Shown: piece after piece, positions 63,546-64,000 of the stretch
Layout of the letters: every line of letters begins with the position of its first letter
Numbering within the stretch: the first letter of the stretch is position 1
DNA from: Sphingorhabdus lacus
GTDB taxonomy: Bacteria > Pseudomonadota > Alphaproteobacteria > Sphingomonadales > Sphingomonadaceae
Reading direction: 5' to 3'
DNA: 64,000 nt
Assembly (NCBI RefSeq): GCF_009768975.1
Contig: NZ_CP035733.1
Location: 2,400,001-2,464,000, forward strand
Translations under genes and position numbers: made by a program
The notes under the pieces: model-generated
Databases searched by the model: none
What the model was told of the DNA's origin: nothing
The model's input: only the letters and a program-made list of their open reading frames with translations

Positions 63546-64000
63546 TCAGAGCCGCTTGAACGGCCCCATTTCGCCCAGAAACTCGATCTCGCGTTCCATG
63601 GCGTGTGTCTCGCGCTCCAGAAAATCGGAAACCGCCGAACGAAAGCCGCCATTGGCAATATAGTGCGCAGAATAGGTCGGGACCGGCTCATAGCCCCGCG
63701 CCAGCTTGTGTTCGCCCTGCGCCCCAGCTTCGACACGCGGCAGACTATGCGCGATCGCATAGTCGACGGCCTGATAATAGCAGAGCTCGAAATGGAGAAA
63801 GGGGACGTCACGGGTGCAGCCCCAATAGCGGCCATAGAGGCACTCGGGACTGGCGAAGTTCAACGCACCGGCAATGGGCGTGGCGCCATCATAGGCAAGG
63901 AACAGGATAATGCTGTCCTTCATGCTGTCGCCAATGATATCGAAAAAGGACCGCGTAAGATAGGGTCGCCCCCATTTGCGTGCGCCGGTATCCTGATAGA
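63546..64000 (-). CDS. GNAT-like/peptidogalycan (DUF482) family protein, 5' truncated
   Basis: The C-terminal part of an open frame that runs on through the right edge, so the start is missing. The visible end has KWGRPYLTRSFFDIIG, CTRDVPFLHFELCYYQAVDYA and VEAGAQGEHKLARGYEPVPTYSAHY, which are typical of the DUF482/FemAB-related GNAT proteins. Function unknown. An internal ATG at 63923 is not a credible start, since homology-like sequence continues upstream. Confidence 0.85.
   Translation of the reverse strand, partial: YQDTGARKWGRPYLTRSFFDIIGDSMKDSIILFLAYDGATPIAGALNFASPECLYGRYWGCTRDVPFLHFELCYYQAVDYAIAHSLPRVEAGAQGEHKLARGYEPVPTYSAHYIANGGFRSAVSDFLERETHAMEREIEFLGEMGPFKRL

Overview
The window is about 64 kb of gene-dense bacterial chromosome and almost certainly comes from an alphaproteobacterium of the order Sphingomonadales; a Sphingopyxis/Sphingorhabdus-like relative is my best guess from gene content, not a proven placement. 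The pointers are a zeta-type F1-ATPase inhibitor (DUF1476), a stand-alone beta-carotene hydroxylase (crtZ), a SUF operon led by an Rrf2 regulator, a DUF5076 gene, many catabolic acyl-CoA genes and a CYP108-like P450. I see no rRNA, tRNA, CRISPR array, transposase, integrase or phage gene. No stretch without a gene exceeds 300 bases; the longest are 36611-36852 (242 bases, strongly structured) and 48426-48613 (188 bases, a promoter with an embedded inverted repeat).

Layout. 97-4154: a polysaccharide flippase, a 2OG-Fe(II) oxygenase, an EVE protein coupled to an ATP-grasp ligase, and CsbD. 4206-12200: a long minus-strand run (GNAT, SMP-30, VIT1-like, HAD, scoA, three unrelated genes, scoB, serine hydrolase, GST). 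12331-16349: a universal stress protein behind an FNR/FixK-like box, a permease, gabD and a YbaN-like protein. 16353-21639: crtZ, then leuC, two small genes, leuD, an MDR oxidoreductase, the ATPase inhibitor, bolA and grxD. 21687-26576: an MFS transporter, YeiH, glpD and an AraC-type regulator. 26642-32575: the SUF iron-sulfur assembly operon (Rrf2 regulator, sufB, an inserted secreted-protein gene, sufC, a palindromic repeat, sufD, sufS, sufT, sufA). 32585-34984: a lipidated subtilisin-like autotransporter candidate. 35100-38137: HAD nucleotidase, dapD, a structured leader, a YdcH-like protein and TerC. 38134-50628: hydrolases, paired DUF3617 lipoproteins, uvrB, CHAP, TauE, thrS, and a membrane-protein/XRE pair. 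50677-64000: a catabolic region ending in a truncated GNAT-like gene.

The most coherent functional unit is 53455-63465. Ten same-strand genes can be assembled into a route from a hydrocarbon-like substrate (P450 hydroxylation, aldehyde oxidation, CoA ligation) through one or more beta-oxidation rounds (acyl-CoA dehydrogenase, two crotonases, SDR, thiolase). The last gene is a TetR regulator. Two near-identical palindromes sharing TTTAATCG-N4-ATTAAA lie just upstream of the two apparent operons, which suggests a local TetR regulon.

A recurring theme is translational coupling: more than fifteen neighbouring pairs share ATGA, GTGA, TTGA or TAATG junctions. Conserved partners (scoA/scoB, leuC/leuD, sufB/sufC) are separated by unrelated genes that joined the same tight reading arrangement.
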